A stretch of DNA of 49,756 nucleotides, taken from Neobacillus soli NBRC 102451. GTDB taxonomy: Bacteria > Bacillota > Bacilli > Bacillales > Cytobacillaceae. The notes beneath the pieces are model-generated. The model had not been told where the DNA came from. It was given only the letters and a program-made list of their open reading frames with translations, and ran no database searches. A program made the translations under genes and the position numbers. The stretch is taken from NCBI RefSeq assembly GCF_001591665.1, contig NZ_BCVI01000035.1, forward strand, positions 1 through 49,756, in the 5' to 3' direction. Positions 24,545-32,521 of the stretch are shown here, piece by piece. Numbering within the stretch: position 1 is the stretch's first letter; every line of letters starts with the position of its first letter.

Positions 24545-25714
24545 CTATGCCAAAACCATTTCCCTAAGTTTTTTCGCTGCTTCCGACATGACTTGTAATT
24601 TTTCATAAGCAATTTCTTCACTGTTCATTGGCCGCTGCGCAAATGTTCCAAAACCGCAATCCGGGTTTAAGAAGATCTTTTCATCGGGCAGATATTTTCT
24701 TGCCTCCTGAACTCGCCCAACAATTTCATCAACCGTTTCAACGGTTTCCGTGCGCGGGTTAACGATTCCAAAGCCCAGCTCTTTTCCGCCAAAATCACCA
24801 ATCGCATCAATCTCCCCGGCTCTTGGTGTAGCATATTCAAGAATCAACTGGTCAACATTTACATGGGCAAGATATGGAATTAACGGATAATAGGGACCAC
24901 GAAGCAGTACCTGCTCCTGGGTGCTCCAATTCCCGCGGCAGACATGAACGCCAATTCGTGTGCCTCTGCCTACCATCCCAGCAGTTACCTGGTTCATCAA
25001 GTCTAAAGCAAAGGCAATTTCTTCTTCTGCATCCGCCTTAGCAGTCAACGCCCCGCACATAAACGTCCGATTGGCATTTTTCTGCGTGAACACAAGCTCC
25101 GTCAGGACAGGCTCATCGAATTGAACAAAGTCTACTCCTGCCTCAATTAACTCTTCCATTTCTTCACGTAAAACGTTAATGATATCTACCGACAAATCTT
25201 CTTTTGTCGGATAAGCTTCCTTGGACAAGCCCTCGACCCACATCGCCCGTGTTAACAGGTACGGGCCAGGCAAGGTCACTTTAATTGCTTTGTCTGTGTG
25301 CTTTTTTAAAAATAAATAATCATCTAATGCCAGCGGCTTTTTGCGGCTGATTTTTCCTGCAGCGGCCGGATTAGACATCGAGAATGCCGGGACATCTAAT
25401 GTACCGAGGATCTCCTCGAAGCTTGCTTTATCCTCAACATATTCAAGCAGTTCTGATACCATCAGCATCCGAACATTATCCAAATGCTCGGCAACAAACG
25501 AGATAAAATTATCGCGCCGCTGCTCGCCGTCGCAAACAATATCGATGCCTGCTTCCTCTTGGAATTTCAAACACTGCAAGACGGCACCGTCAGCAATCTT
25601 CTGAAACTCTTCTTCACTTATTCTTCCGGCACGTTTATCGCGCATCGCCCTTTTTACTTCGTTAGGCCTGGGCCAGCTGCCAATAACCGAGGTAGGAAAC
25701 TTAGGTAAATTCAT
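24545..25714 (-). CDS. MetE-C-like, cobalamin-independent methionine synthase family methyltransferase
   Basis: The 389-aa protein corresponds to the C-terminal catalytic barrel of MetE, as in B. subtilis YxjG/YxjH. Zinc ligands are visible as His257 and Cys259 (VHVCRGNW) and Cys353 (NPDCGFGTF). The start IGSWPRP and the motif FVQFDEPVL fit the family. Such proteins transfer methyl or related groups to thiols, and the exact donor and acceptor are unknown here. It lies 18 bp after the TusA-OsmC gene and 25 bp before OsmC. The setting suggests a thiol or persulfide acceptor rather than ordinary methionine synthesis. No S-box riboswitch was seen. Confidence 0.85.
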   Translation of the reverse strand: MNLPKFPTSVIGSWPRPNEVKRAMRDKRAGRISEEEFQKIADGAVLQCLKFQEEAGIDIVCDGEQRRDNFISFVAEHLDNVRMLMVSELLEYVEDKASFEEILGTLDVPAFSMSNPAAAGKISRKKPLALDDYLFLKKHTDKAIKVTLPGPYLLTRAMWVEGLSKEAYPTKEDLSVDIINVLREEMEELIEAGVDFVQFDEPVLTELVFTQKNANRTFMCGALTAKADAEEEIAFALDLMNQVTAGMVGRGTRIGVHVCRGNWSTQEQVLLRGPYYPLIPYLAHVNVDQLILEYATPRAGEIDAIGDFGGKELGFGIVNPRTETVETVDEIVGRVQEARKYLPDEKIFLNPDCGFGTFAQRPMNSEEIAYEKLQVMSEAAKKLREMVLA

Positions 25715-25732
25715 ATCTGTTGTAACCCCCTG

Positions 25733-26446
25733 TTAAAATACAATGGAGAGCTTGATTTCTATATTTAATGCTTGTTTCAGAGTTTGATAGATGGGCGAGC
25801 GTGCAAGCGTATTGTTCCACAATTCCTCCAGCTCGATTTCAGACTCTGGTGATGAAACATAAAAGGTGCCTGTGATCCTATTCAGTTTAGGGCTGCCTTC
25901 GTCTTCTAATTCCAAATGGTACAAGACATTATCCAAACCACCCTTTAAAGAAAGCTCAAGATTATCAATCTCGAGATTACGCTTTGATGCCTGCGCTTTA
26001 TAGCCGACCGTCAGGCATGAGGCCAGTGAAGCCAACAGATAATCGAGCGCACTTGGCGCATTTACCTTTGGACTGAAATCAGCTGGCTGTCCCGCTAGAA
26101 ATGTATGGTTTCTGGAATGAACCTTTGCAGAGAGATCTTTCTCCCCACGGACCCGGACACTCCATTGATAGCCTTTGGCTGCCTGTAAATCCTGCTCTAA
26201 TTCAGCCTGAGCTGAACTCCTAAGAATAAAGTACCGGGTGGTATTATCTCCAGGCTCTGAGCCAAGGAATTCATGGTCCACCATCCGGCACCAGGCCGGC
26301 AGGTCCTCAGCCACCGTTCGCTCCCGGCTGCGGACTTCAAGAATCTGACCATCTAACAAAGGATCCATCGCTTTTTTTATAATCAACAGCAAGCCGGAAC
26401 CACAATCTAAATCTCCGCCATCACAGACTGCATTAGGAGTTCTCAT
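25733..26446 (-). CDS. TusA-like/OsmC fusion protein
   Basis: From the ATG at 26446 (AGGTGA upstream) the product is 237 aa. The longer frame to 26503 would overlap the DsrE-like gene. Residues 1-78 form a TusA-like sulfur-carrier domain. Cys15 sits in DCGSG where classical TusA has CPxP, and Cys53 (DLPAWCR) is also conserved. Residues 95-237 are an OsmC domain with Cys144 (LASCLTV), but the second OsmC cysteine is replaced by Ser217 (ARSPIYQTL). The fused OsmC therefore probably does not act as a two-cysteine peroxidase and may accept a persulfide from the fused carrier. That role is inference. The fusion is clear from one uninterrupted frame. Confidence 0.85.
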   Translation of the reverse strand: MRTPNAVCDGGDLDCGSGLLLIIKKAMDPLLDGQILEVRSRERTVAEDLPAWCRMVDHEFLGSEPGDNTTRYFILRSSAQAELEQDLQAAKGYQWSVRVRGEKDLSAKVHSRNHTFLAGQPADFSPKVNAPSALDYLLASLASCLTVGYKAQASKRNLEIDNLELSLKGGLDNVLYHLELEDEGSPKLNRITGTFYVSSPESEIELEELWNNTLARSPIYQTLKQALNIEIKLSIVF

Positions 26447-26462
26447 ATTATTCACCTGATTT

Positions 26463-26825
26463 TTAGTAGGTAATAGAAGCTGCACCTTGGCTAAGGAACT
26501 CAACTAATTTCGCTCCGCCCACAATCGTTGCACCTTCAACAAGATTTTCTTCATCTAACTCGCGCTTTTTATAGCATGGGCTGCAGACCCAAAGCGTACC
26601 ACCAGCTTCAACAAATTGATCCATAAGCTGTTTTAATGGAGCAAATCCCGTTTCATGAATGTCATCTGCATATCCTTTCGACGCCAGGTAAGCGCCTTCA
26701 ACATTTAGAAAAATAACCGTTTCCTGCCCTGATGCTACCGCAGCATTAGCTACTACGAACCCAACCGTTGCTTTATCAGGATCATTCTTCGCATTTGTTA
26801 AACTTACTAAAAATTTTCCAGCCAT
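26463..26825 (-). CDS. DsrE/DsrF-family protein
   Basis: The 120-aa protein has an alternating alpha/beta pattern typical of DsrE-like folds (KFLVSLTNAKNDPDKATVGF, then ETVIFLNVEGAYLA). Cys81 and Cys84 are in VCSPCYKKREL, where DsrE-type persulfide carriers have their active cysteine. In sulfur relays TusA hands persulfide to DsrE-type proteins, and here a free TusA-like protein and a TusA-OsmC fusion flank it. Split TusA and DsrE genes also recall YedF, a TusA-DsrE fusion linked to selenium metabolism. It lies 45 bp after the first gene of the operon and 16 bp before the fusion gene. Confidence 0.88.
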   Translation of the reverse strand: MAGKFLVSLTNAKNDPDKATVGFVVANAAVASGQETVIFLNVEGAYLASKGYADDIHETGFAPLKQLMDQFVEAGGTLWVCSPCYKKRELDEENLVEGATIVGGAKLVEFLSQGAASITY

Positions 26826-26870
26826 ATTTCATTCCTCCATTAATATCGTTTTGTATGTAAAAGGTTGAAA

Positions 26871-27110
26871 TTAACCTTTTTCAATAAAATAATGACTTGT
26901 CTTTCCAAAATCCTTGCGGTCATGGAGAGTGTGTTGTTGCATTCTGCACCATGCAGGGAGATCCTCACGGGCACCAGGGTCATAGGAAATGACTTCAATG
27001 ATTTGCCCGCTTTCCATCCTTTTCATGGTTAAAAATAGGTTCATAATCAATTCTCCGCACCCTGTTGGGCCTGCGTCATAAATAAAGTCGGGAATATATT
27101 GGACCGCCAT
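26871..27110 (-). CDS. Stand-alone TusA-like sulfur carrier
   Basis: This 79-aa protein is collinear with the N-terminal domain of the TusA-OsmC fusion. It shares a glycine-rich CG motif (Cys18 in PTGCGEL), an SGQIIEV segment, and DLPAWCRMQQH with Cys55. As in the fusion, the Pro residues of the classical CPxP motif are replaced, so both belong to a divergent TusA subgroup. GGAGAGG precedes the ATG. It is the first gene of the operon, divergent from the LysR gene. Sulfur transfer is inferred from fold and context. Confidence 0.85.
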   Translation of the reverse strand: MAVQYIPDFIYDAGPTGCGELIMNLFLTMKRMESGQIIEVISYDPGAREDLPAWCRMQQHTLHDRKDFGKTSHYFIEKG

Positions 27111-27178
27111 TCATTCCTCTCCTTTTTACATCTGTCATAAACTATACAACTAGATGACTCCACTTCATTATAAGGAAA

Positions 27179-27216
27179 TGGTAAGCTTATATAAATTCAA
27201 TTTATCTATTTTACCA
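27179..27216. promoter_or_regulatory. Nested inverted repeats, candidate LysR operator
   Basis: TGGTAA (27179-27184) and TTACCA (27211-27216) are centred almost exactly on an inner palindrome ATAAAT-N3-ATTTAT (27191-27205). The element lies in the divergent gap between the LysR gene and the TusA operon. LysR proteins usually bind such interrupted palindromes. Binding is inference. Confidence 0.45.
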
Positions 27217-27260
27217 ATCACTACTAATCGATTATATGAATATCCAAGGAGAAGATGCTC

Positions 27261-28145
27261 ATGGATTTGCATCAGTTGTATGTTTTTACGAAGGTGGTCG
27301 AACATAAAAGCTTTTCAAAGGCAGCGGAGGATATCTTTTTGAGCCAATCAACGGTTAGCTCTCATATTCAAGCATTAGAAAAAATGCTGGGTGTGAGGCT
27401 TTTTGACCGAGTTGCCCGAGAAAGCATTCTTACACCGCATGGGGAACGGCTGTATCAATGGGCACTTAAACTTTTACTCATGAAAGACCAGGCATTGCTT
27501 GACTTAAAACAAGGAATGACGGAGCTGCGGGGAATGATTCGGGTCGCTGCCAGTTCTGTACCAGGACAATTTATGATTCCAAAGATGGTCAAACAATTTA
27601 GGGTTGAATATCCTGAAGTCACCTTTCATATCGACCAGTCCTCTTCAAAGATTGTCGCCGAGAAAGTGCTGGGTGGTTCTGTTGATATTGGTATTTTAGG
27701 GGAAAAATATGAAAGCGAAAAACTTCGCTATATCCCTTTGTTAAAGGAGAAACTGGTGCTCGTCACATCGAATCAACTAGAAATGAAGGGTCCTGTGAAC
27801 ATTAGGGATATTTTACAATACCCTTTTGTGATGCGAAATTCTGATTCTGGAACAAATGCCATTCTCGAACGATTTTTGAAAAAAAGTAAAATAGCTAAGG
27901 AGCAATTAAATGTGATTTCCTATATCGAGGACGGGCAGAGTTTAATACAATTTGTCATCCAAGATGTTGGTATTTCAATCATTTCCGAAACAGCAGCAAC
28001 TGAATATGCCCGCCAAAACATGCTTAAAATACATGAAATCAATGGTTTTAACGACGAAAGGTATTTCTATCTTGTTTACAATGTCAATAAAACACAATCG
28101 TTGGTTTCAAAGTTATTTATCGAGAATGCGGTGGATTTGATTTAG
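27261..28145 (+). CDS. LysR-family transcriptional regulator of the TusA/OsmC operon
   Basis: From the ATG at 27261 the product is 294 aa. AAGGAG lies 9 nt before it but only 4 nt before the ATG at 27255. The N-terminal winged helix (MDLHQLYVFTKVVEHKSFSK, then STVSSHIQALE) is followed by the two-lobed LysR effector domain (about 90-290). By recollection it resembles the group called selenium metabolism-associated LysR regulators and also CysB-like proteins, which fits the neighbouring relay genes. I could not test this. It is transcribed divergently from the operon and probably controls both directions. Confidence 0.9.
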   Translation: MDLHQLYVFTKVVEHKSFSKAAEDIFLSQSTVSSHIQALEKMLGVRLFDRVARESILTPHGERLYQWALKLLLMKDQALLDLKQGMTELRGMIRVAASSVPGQFMIPKMVKQFRVEYPEVTFHIDQSSSKIVAEKVLGGSVDIGILGEKYESEKLRYIPLLKEKLVLVTSNQLEMKGPVNIRDILQYPFVMRNSDSGTNAILERFLKKSKIAKEQLNVISYIEDGQSLIQFVIQDVGISIISETAATEYARQNMLKIHEINGFNDERYFYLVYNVNKTQSLVSKLFIENAVDLI

Positions 28146-28162
28146 ACACCGAATAAGGCGAA

Positions 28163-28187
28163 GGCTGGAGCGATTCGAAGTCCAGCC
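28163..28187. terminator. Hairpin between convergent LysR and dehydrogenase genes
   Basis: GGCTGGA and TCCAGCC form a 7-bp stem with an 11-nt loop, 18 bp after the LysR stop. A T5 run follows only after another 22 bp, so it is a weak terminator at best. Confidence 0.4.
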
Positions 28188-28223
28188 CTCAACACGGGGG
28201 TTCTTTTTCTGATTGGACAAAAT

Positions 28224-29360
28224 TCAGGGTTTTAATATTACCTTAATGCAATCCTCCATTTTCGTATCAAACACTTCATATCCATGTTTGGCTTGGTCAA
28301 GTGGTAAGACATGGGTGATGATATCGCCAGGATCAAGCTTTCCATCATTGATCATTTCATAAAGGAATGGCATATAAGGTATGACCGGTGCCTGTCCAGT
28401 CAGGATATCGATGTTGCGATTGAATAGATCTCCGAGCGGAAAAGCATTATATCTACCGGCATAGACACCTGTTAATTGGATGGTTCCGCCCTTACGAACA
28501 GCTTGGCTGGCAATGACAATTGCACTCATTGCCCCGCCTTGGAGCTTCATTCCCGAAGCTAGAAATTCAAGCGGTGTCATTTTCCCATCCATACCAACAG
28601 CATCAATGACAATGTCAGCCCCGCCTTTCGTAATTTCAAGTAAATAGTCGCCAACATTTTCATGATCCTCGAAATTAACAATCTCCACCTTATTTGTACG
28701 TTTTGCATGTTGCAGGCGGTAATTAATATAATCAACGGCAATTACTCGTTTAGCACCTTTCATCCAGGCAAATTTTTGCGCCATTAATCCTATCGGACCA
28801 CAGCCAAGGATAATGACCGTATCACCCGCTTTGACACCTGCATGATCAACACTCCAGTAGGACGTTGGGACAGCATCCGCAAGTAACGCTAGTTTTTCGT
28901 CCTCTACTTCACAATTCTCCGGAATCTTAAATGGCGTAAAATTTCCAAAAGGAACCCGCATGTATTCGGCCTGTCCCCCGGCATAGCCGCCCGTGGTTTC
29001 TGAATATCCGAAAAACCCTGCCCCTTGGCCATGTGGATTTCCATTGTCGCATTGACTTGTCAGGTCGTGATTGCAATACCAGCAGTGACCACAGGCTACA
29101 TTAAACGGGATGATGACCCTATCACCTTTTTTTAACTTTGTTACTTCTGGGCCTACCTCCTCGACAATCCCCATCGGCTCGTGTCCAATCACATAATCAA
29201 TCGGCAGATTCGGAATCATCGCATGAATTAAATGTAAATCGGATCCGCATATCGCAGAAGAGGTAATTTTTACAATAATATCGTCAGCATTTTTGATGGA
29301 GGGGTCTTTAACTTCCTTGACCTGAACATTCTTAATCCCTTGGTATGTAACAGCTTTCAT
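28224..29360 (-). CDS. Zinc-dependent alcohol dehydrogenase, AdhB/FdhA-like
   Basis: The 378-aa medium-chain dehydrogenase has catalytic zinc ligands Cys38, His60 and Glu61 (AICGSD, GHEPMG). The structural zinc cysteines are 90, 93, 96 and 104 (CGHCWYCN, SQC). It also has a Rossmann GCGPIG motif. The length and the adjacent coat-protein genes match, as I recall, the AdhB region of B. subtilis (yra cluster). It probably oxidises an alcohol or aldehyde with NAD, perhaps during sporulation, but the substrate is unknown. It lies 18 bp after the CotF-like gene, so it is likely the third gene of a minus-strand operon. Confidence 0.88.
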   Translation of the reverse strand: MKAVTYQGIKNVQVKEVKDPSIKNADDIIVKITSSAICGSDLHLIHAMIPNLPIDYVIGHEPMGIVEEVGPEVTKLKKGDRVIIPFNVACGHCWYCNHDLTSQCDNGNPHGQGAGFFGYSETTGGYAGGQAEYMRVPFGNFTPFKIPENCEVEDEKLALLADAVPTSYWSVDHAGVKAGDTVIILGCGPIGLMAQKFAWMKGAKRVIAVDYINYRLQHAKRTNKVEIVNFEDHENVGDYLLEITKGGADIVIDAVGMDGKMTPLEFLASGMKLQGGAMSAIVIASQAVRKGGTIQLTGVYAGRYNAFPLGDLFNRNIDILTGQAPVIPYMPFLYEMINDGKLDPGDIITHVLPLDQAKHGYEVFDTKMEDCIKVILKP

Positions 29361-29378
29361 CGATTTATTCCACTCCTT

Positions 29379-29738
29379 CTACTGATTTGGCGTTGCAAAC
29401 ATCCCAAGGCGGTCGGTGTCTCTAGGGAATAGCTTTAACTTGGCAATTTGGACGGCTGTTTCGGCAGCCTTCACGTCAATCGGAAATTGTTCTTTTATAT
29501 TATGGGGATGAAGCCAGCCTTTTTTGATCATCAAGTCGGAAATGTCCGTATGCAAATCGATAGCCGCCTCCATTTGTTTGTGTAAGGCCCTTCTAAGTTC
29601 GGGATTGGCGGTTTCCGTCATCGCGAAACCGTAATTGCGTATTCCCGTTTTGACAGCTAGTAAAAAGTCCATTGCAAAAGCAGAATCGGCCAAATTCGGC
29701 ATTCCTTCTGCGTTTCTAGGGTCTAAATAGTCTTCCAT
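29379..29738 (-). CDS. CotF-type spore coat protein
   Basis: From the ATG at 29738 (GAGGTGG 5 nt upstream) the product is 119 aa. The GTG at 29747 lies inside that ribosome binding site. The helical coat-F domain is recognisable by AFAMDFLLAVKTGIRNYGFA and TETANPELRRALHKQM, followed by DLMIKKGWLHPHNI. It is paralogous to 30295-30597. It is expected in the spore coat under late sporulation control. It lies between the small helical gene and the dehydrogenase gene. Confidence 0.88.
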   Translation of the reverse strand: MEDYLDPRNAEGMPNLADSAFAMDFLLAVKTGIRNYGFAMTETANPELRRALHKQMEAAIDLHTDISDLMIKKGWLHPHNIKEQFPIDVKAAETAVQIAKLKLFPRDTDRLGMFATPNQ

Positions 29739-29752
29739 TTTTCCCACCTCAC

Positions 29753-29962
29753 TTACTGTAGTAGTTGGCTTTGTTTGTAAAAACTAATCAGCTCATTAAT
29801 ATCCTTAATGGATTGCTGTACATCCTTTTCCATTAGTGCTTTTAACTCATTATCAAAGCATATTCCCTGCATTAATTTTGATTTTAGCAGGCAAACGGTT
29901 TTAAAGTTGAGGATTTCATGGGTTTCCATTGTTTCATGTATGGCCAGGCTATCTTTTTCCAT
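29753..29962 (-). CDS. Small coat-associated helical protein, YraE/YraG-like
   Basis: The 69-aa protein shares the pattern IHETMETHEILNFKTVCLLK with the divergent 30092-30298 product (LHETLDLHELLSFKNLCLTK), and the rest is helical. I recall similar short proteins beside CotF-like genes in B. subtilis. AGGTGTCCC is near the start, giving a moderate ribosome binding site. Its function is unknown, and a coat or coat-assembly role is inferred from the neighbour. Confidence 0.8.
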   Translation of the reverse strand: MEKDSLAIHETMETHEILNFKTVCLLKSKLMQGICFDNELKALMEKDVQQSIKDINELISFYKQSQLLQ

Positions 29963-30091
29963 AGGGACACCTCCAGATTCATTACATAGGTATTTTCCCC
30001 TTTCTCCCGTTCCTTTTATGCAGGGGAATAAACTAGGATTGTCTAAGAAAACATAATGAAGATATATATGTTTGCATTGGAGGGATAGTCA

Positions 30092-30298
30092 TTGACGAAG
30101 ATTTTGGGGCTTCATGAAACGCTGGACCTACACGAATTGTTGTCATTTAAAAACCTTTGTTTAACAAAAGCTACGATGATGAGCGGATTAGCTCAAGACG
30201 CCGAACTGCAGGCAATTCTTTCAGAAGATGTGACCATGGGGATTCAGCATATTCAACAGTTACAGCAGTTTTTGACAGATCGGAGGGAAACCAAGTGA
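30092..30298 (+). CDS. Small coat-associated helical protein, paralogue of 29753-29962
   Basis: This 68-aa protein starts with TTG at 30092, with GGAGGG 7 nt upstream. It is collinear with the divergent 69-aa protein. It overlaps the CotF-like gene by 4 bp (GTGA). The gene pair mirrors the divergent pair, indicating an inverted duplication. No clear sigma-E, F, G or K promoter could be assigned in the 129-bp divergent gap. Confidence 0.8.
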   Translation: MTKILGLHETLDLHELLSFKNLCLTKATMMSGLAQDAELQAILSEDVTMGIQHIQQLQQFLTDRRETK

Positions 30299-30597
30299 AT
30301 CAGCTCATCCAAAACCTGATGGGAATGGGCGGCATGACCGACCAGGTGATTGCCACCGATTTTCTCATTTCAGCTAAAGCCGGCGTGAGAAATTATGCAG
30401 TTGCGATTACCGAAACAGCTACACCTGAATTAAAGGCCGCCTTAAGAGAACAATTAAATACAGCGATTGCAACGCACGAAAAAATAAGTAACTATATGAT
30501 TGCTAAGGGTTTCTATCATCCATATGATTTAAGTGAACAGCTGGAAGTTGACCTCACGGTGTCAGGCACCGCACTGGATCTTGCCGAAAAAAGTTAA
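30295..30597 (+). CDS. CotF-type spore coat protein
   Basis: From GTG at 30295 (GGAGGG 7 nt upstream) the product is 100 aa. The longer open frame to 30157 overlaps the preceding gene and is spurious. The coat-F domain shows TDFLISAKAGVRNYAVAITE and TATPELKAALREQLNTA, then YMIAKGFYHPYDL. It is paralogous to 29379-29738. Its stop codon lies inside the palindromic terminator. Confidence 0.87.
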   Translation: MNQLIQNLMGMGGMTDQVIATDFLISAKAGVRNYAVAITETATPELKAALREQLNTAIATHEKISNYMIAKGFYHPYDLSEQLEVDLTVSGTALDLAEKS

Positions 30598-30628
30598 AAG
30601 GGAGAACATTTCAGTTCTCCCTTTTAAC
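30593..30628. terminator. Palindromic terminator carrying both stop codons
   Basis: Perfect 15-bp arms GTTAAAAGGGAGAAC (30593-30607) and the complement (30614-30628) surround a 6-nt loop. The TAA stops of the convergent CotF-like gene (30595-30597) and acyl-CoA ligase gene (30624-30626) occupy symmetric positions in the arms. Each strand ends in a T4 run. Confidence 0.9.
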
Positions 30629-32117
30629 TTTGGTTACTCATTTCCTTTAGTTTCTTTTTATCTATTTTTCCAACATGGGTTTTTGGCAATTCCTCTAAAC
30701 GAATGAATCGCTTCGGAATTTTATATCGGCCCAGTTTAGCTTCACAATAGGTTTTTAATTCTTCTTCTTCTAATCTAGAAGTGTCTTTTACGACAAGAAA
30801 GGCAGCAACGATTTCACCCCATTTTCCATCAGGCAATCCTAGGACTGCCACTTCATCAATTGCGGGGTGGTCCGCAAGCCAATGTTCGATTTCAAGCGGA
30901 TATACATTTTCTCCGCCGGTAATAATCATATCTTTCTTCCTGCCGACAATATAGTAGAAGCCTTGTTCATCCCTTTTCGCTAAATCCCCTGTATGGACCC
31001 ATCCATCCTGCAACGTTTCCTGTGTTGCTTGTTCGTGGTTCCAATAAAACGAAAAGGCGTGTTTGCCTTTTACTAATAGTTCTCCGACCTCGTGTGGCAC
31101 TGTTTCGCGGTCATTTGACCTTACTAATTTAATGGCATTAAATAGCATCGGTTTACCGACAGAACCACGTTTCATCCGTGCATCCTCAGGGCTAATATAA
31201 AAATTATTCGGTCCCGCCTCAGTGAGACCATACCCTTCTTTAAAAGCTAACCCCTTTTTCTGAAAGGCCTCGTAGATTTGCATAGGGCATGGTGCTGCCC
31301 CCGATAAAAAAATCTTCATAAAAGGGAATTCACTGTGTTGAAATTCGTCAGTTTGAATAAGCATATGATACATGGTCGGTACAAGGAGAATGGTCGTACA
31401 GTGGTACCGATTAAGGGATTCCACCGCTTTTTTTCCGGTAAAAGGCTCGCCGATTACAACTGTCCCGCCAATCATCAGGATTGGAATGCTCAAGGCATTT
31501 AGTCCGCCGGTATGAAACATAGGCATATAGTTTATCGTCACATCATCCTCTGCTAAACTCCAGCTTACTATCGTGTTAATACCATTCCAAAGGATGGATT
31601 GATGGCTTAACACAACTCCCTTTGGTTTCCCGGTGGTCCCGCCAGTATAAATCATCGCGAGTGGATCAGTTTCTGAGATTTCCTCTCTAAAAAAATCTCT
31701 TAGTGGATAAGAAAGTAGTTCTTCGTAACTGGCATCCCCTATCAAAAAGGTCCTAAAGTTATTTAGTTGTGGACGTATAACTTCAAACTGCTGATGGATT
31801 CCGACTAAAACAGGGGTACAATCCGCCAATATCTCGTTTATTTCATGCAATGATAAGCGCCAATTAAGCGGAACGAAGATGGCGCCAATTTTCCCGCAGG
31901 CAAACAATAAATCAAAATAGCTAATATGGTTTGGCGATAATAGGGCCACTCGATCACCTTTTTTAACACCTTGTGCATGAAGCCAGCTTGCGGTCGAGTT
32001 TGCCCGCTTATTCAATTCTGCAAATGTCCAAGCATTGTTTGTCTTTTCATCTAAAATTGCATCTTTATTTGGCGATAATCGTGCCCGATTTCCAAGCCAA
32101 TCCAATTCCCAGTTCAC
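30624..32117 (-). CDS. Acyl-CoA synthetase (class I adenylate-forming)
   Basis: The 497-aa protein has the AMP-binding P-loop MIYTGGTTGKPKGV (about residues 171-184), a GYGLTEAGP motif near 310, the hinge-region HTGDLAKRDEQGFYYIVGR and a C-terminal lysine in KTHVGKIDKK. These enzymes activate carboxylic acids to acyl-CoA through an acyl-AMP. The chain length specificity is not evident. It starts with GTG at 32117, with AAGGAG about 10 nt upstream. It has its own promoter carrying the 19-bp repeat shared with the transporter (32151-32183), which ties it to the same regulon. Confidence 0.9.
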   Translation of the reverse strand: MNWELDWLGNRARLSPNKDAILDEKTNNAWTFAELNKRANSTASWLHAQGVKKGDRVALLSPNHISYFDLLFACGKIGAIFVPLNWRLSLHEINEILADCTPVLVGIHQQFEVIRPQLNNFRTFLIGDASYEELLSYPLRDFFREEISETDPLAMIYTGGTTGKPKGVVLSHQSILWNGINTIVSWSLAEDDVTINYMPMFHTGGLNALSIPILMIGGTVVIGEPFTGKKAVESLNRYHCTTILLVPTMYHMLIQTDEFQHSEFPFMKIFLSGAAPCPMQIYEAFQKKGLAFKEGYGLTEAGPNNFYISPEDARMKRGSVGKPMLFNAIKLVRSNDRETVPHEVGELLVKGKHAFSFYWNHEQATQETLQDGWVHTGDLAKRDEQGFYYIVGRKKDMIITGGENVYPLEIEHWLADHPAIDEVAVLGLPDGKWGEIVAAFLVVKDTSRLEEEELKTYCEAKLGRYKIPKRFIRLEELPKTHVGKIDKKKLKEMSNQS

Positions 32118-32150
32118 CGACCAATCGCTCCTTCACTACTAGATGGAACT

Positions 32151-32183
32151 ATCTTACTCATTTTTAGTTACAGGGTAGTTACA
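32151..32183 (-). promoter_or_regulatory. Direct-repeat operator and -10 box of the ligase gene (site B)
   Basis: The minus strand reads TGTAACTACCCTGTAACTA (32165-32183), two GTAACT units 11 bp apart, then 8 nt and TAAGAT (32151-32156) as a -10 box. Site A at 40112-40144 has the same 19-bp element (17 of 19 identical) and the same 8-nt spacing. The repeat covers the -35 position, as expected for an activator that replaces a poor -35. Confidence 0.65.
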
Positions 32184-32363
32184 GAGGATGACTTTTACCA
32201 AATTGTAGCTGTTTGGATTAAAGTTTCTTCAAATTTATTGTTTATTCACATGAAAAAGCTGATTTCCTAAACACTATTTAATAAATCAATTTTAAACCCA
32301 TCAAATCATCAATTTTTGGTGTAAATTTATACTACAACAATTAGATTTTTTACCGACAAACTC

Positions 32364-32468
32364 TTCTATGGGCGAATTTTTGGGTTCTATGGGCGAATTT
32401 TGGGATTCTATGGGCGAATATTAAGGTTCTATGAGCGAATTTTACCATTCAATGAGCGAATCCAATAA
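32364..32468. repeat. Tandem 21-bp repeat, five copies
   Basis: Units start at 32364, 32385, 32406, 32427 and 32448, exactly 21 bp apart, with consensus TTCTATGRGCGAATTTTNGG. The last copies are more degenerate. The array lies in the 404-bp gap between the ligase promoter and the fabG-like gene terminator. It is not part of an open frame with a start. Its function is unknown. Confidence 0.9.
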
Positions 32469-32485
32469 TGCAACAAAAATTAATC

Positions 32486-32517
32486 TATAAAAAAACGACC
32501 CTAAACAGGTCGCTTCA
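32486..32517 (-). terminator. Terminator after the fabG-like gene
   Basis: On the minus strand GCGACC, an 8-nt loop and GGTCGT-type pairing are followed by seven T residues, starting just after the stop at 32522. It separates the long minus-strand operon from the ligase gene. Confidence 0.8.
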
Positions 32518-32521
32518 AATA

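Noticed and set aside
30157..30597. 146-aa frame as a longer CotF-like protein
   Set aside because: The first 46 codons are the shifted frame of the overlapping 68-aa gene. GTG at 30295 has a good ribosome binding site and matches the paralogue's length.
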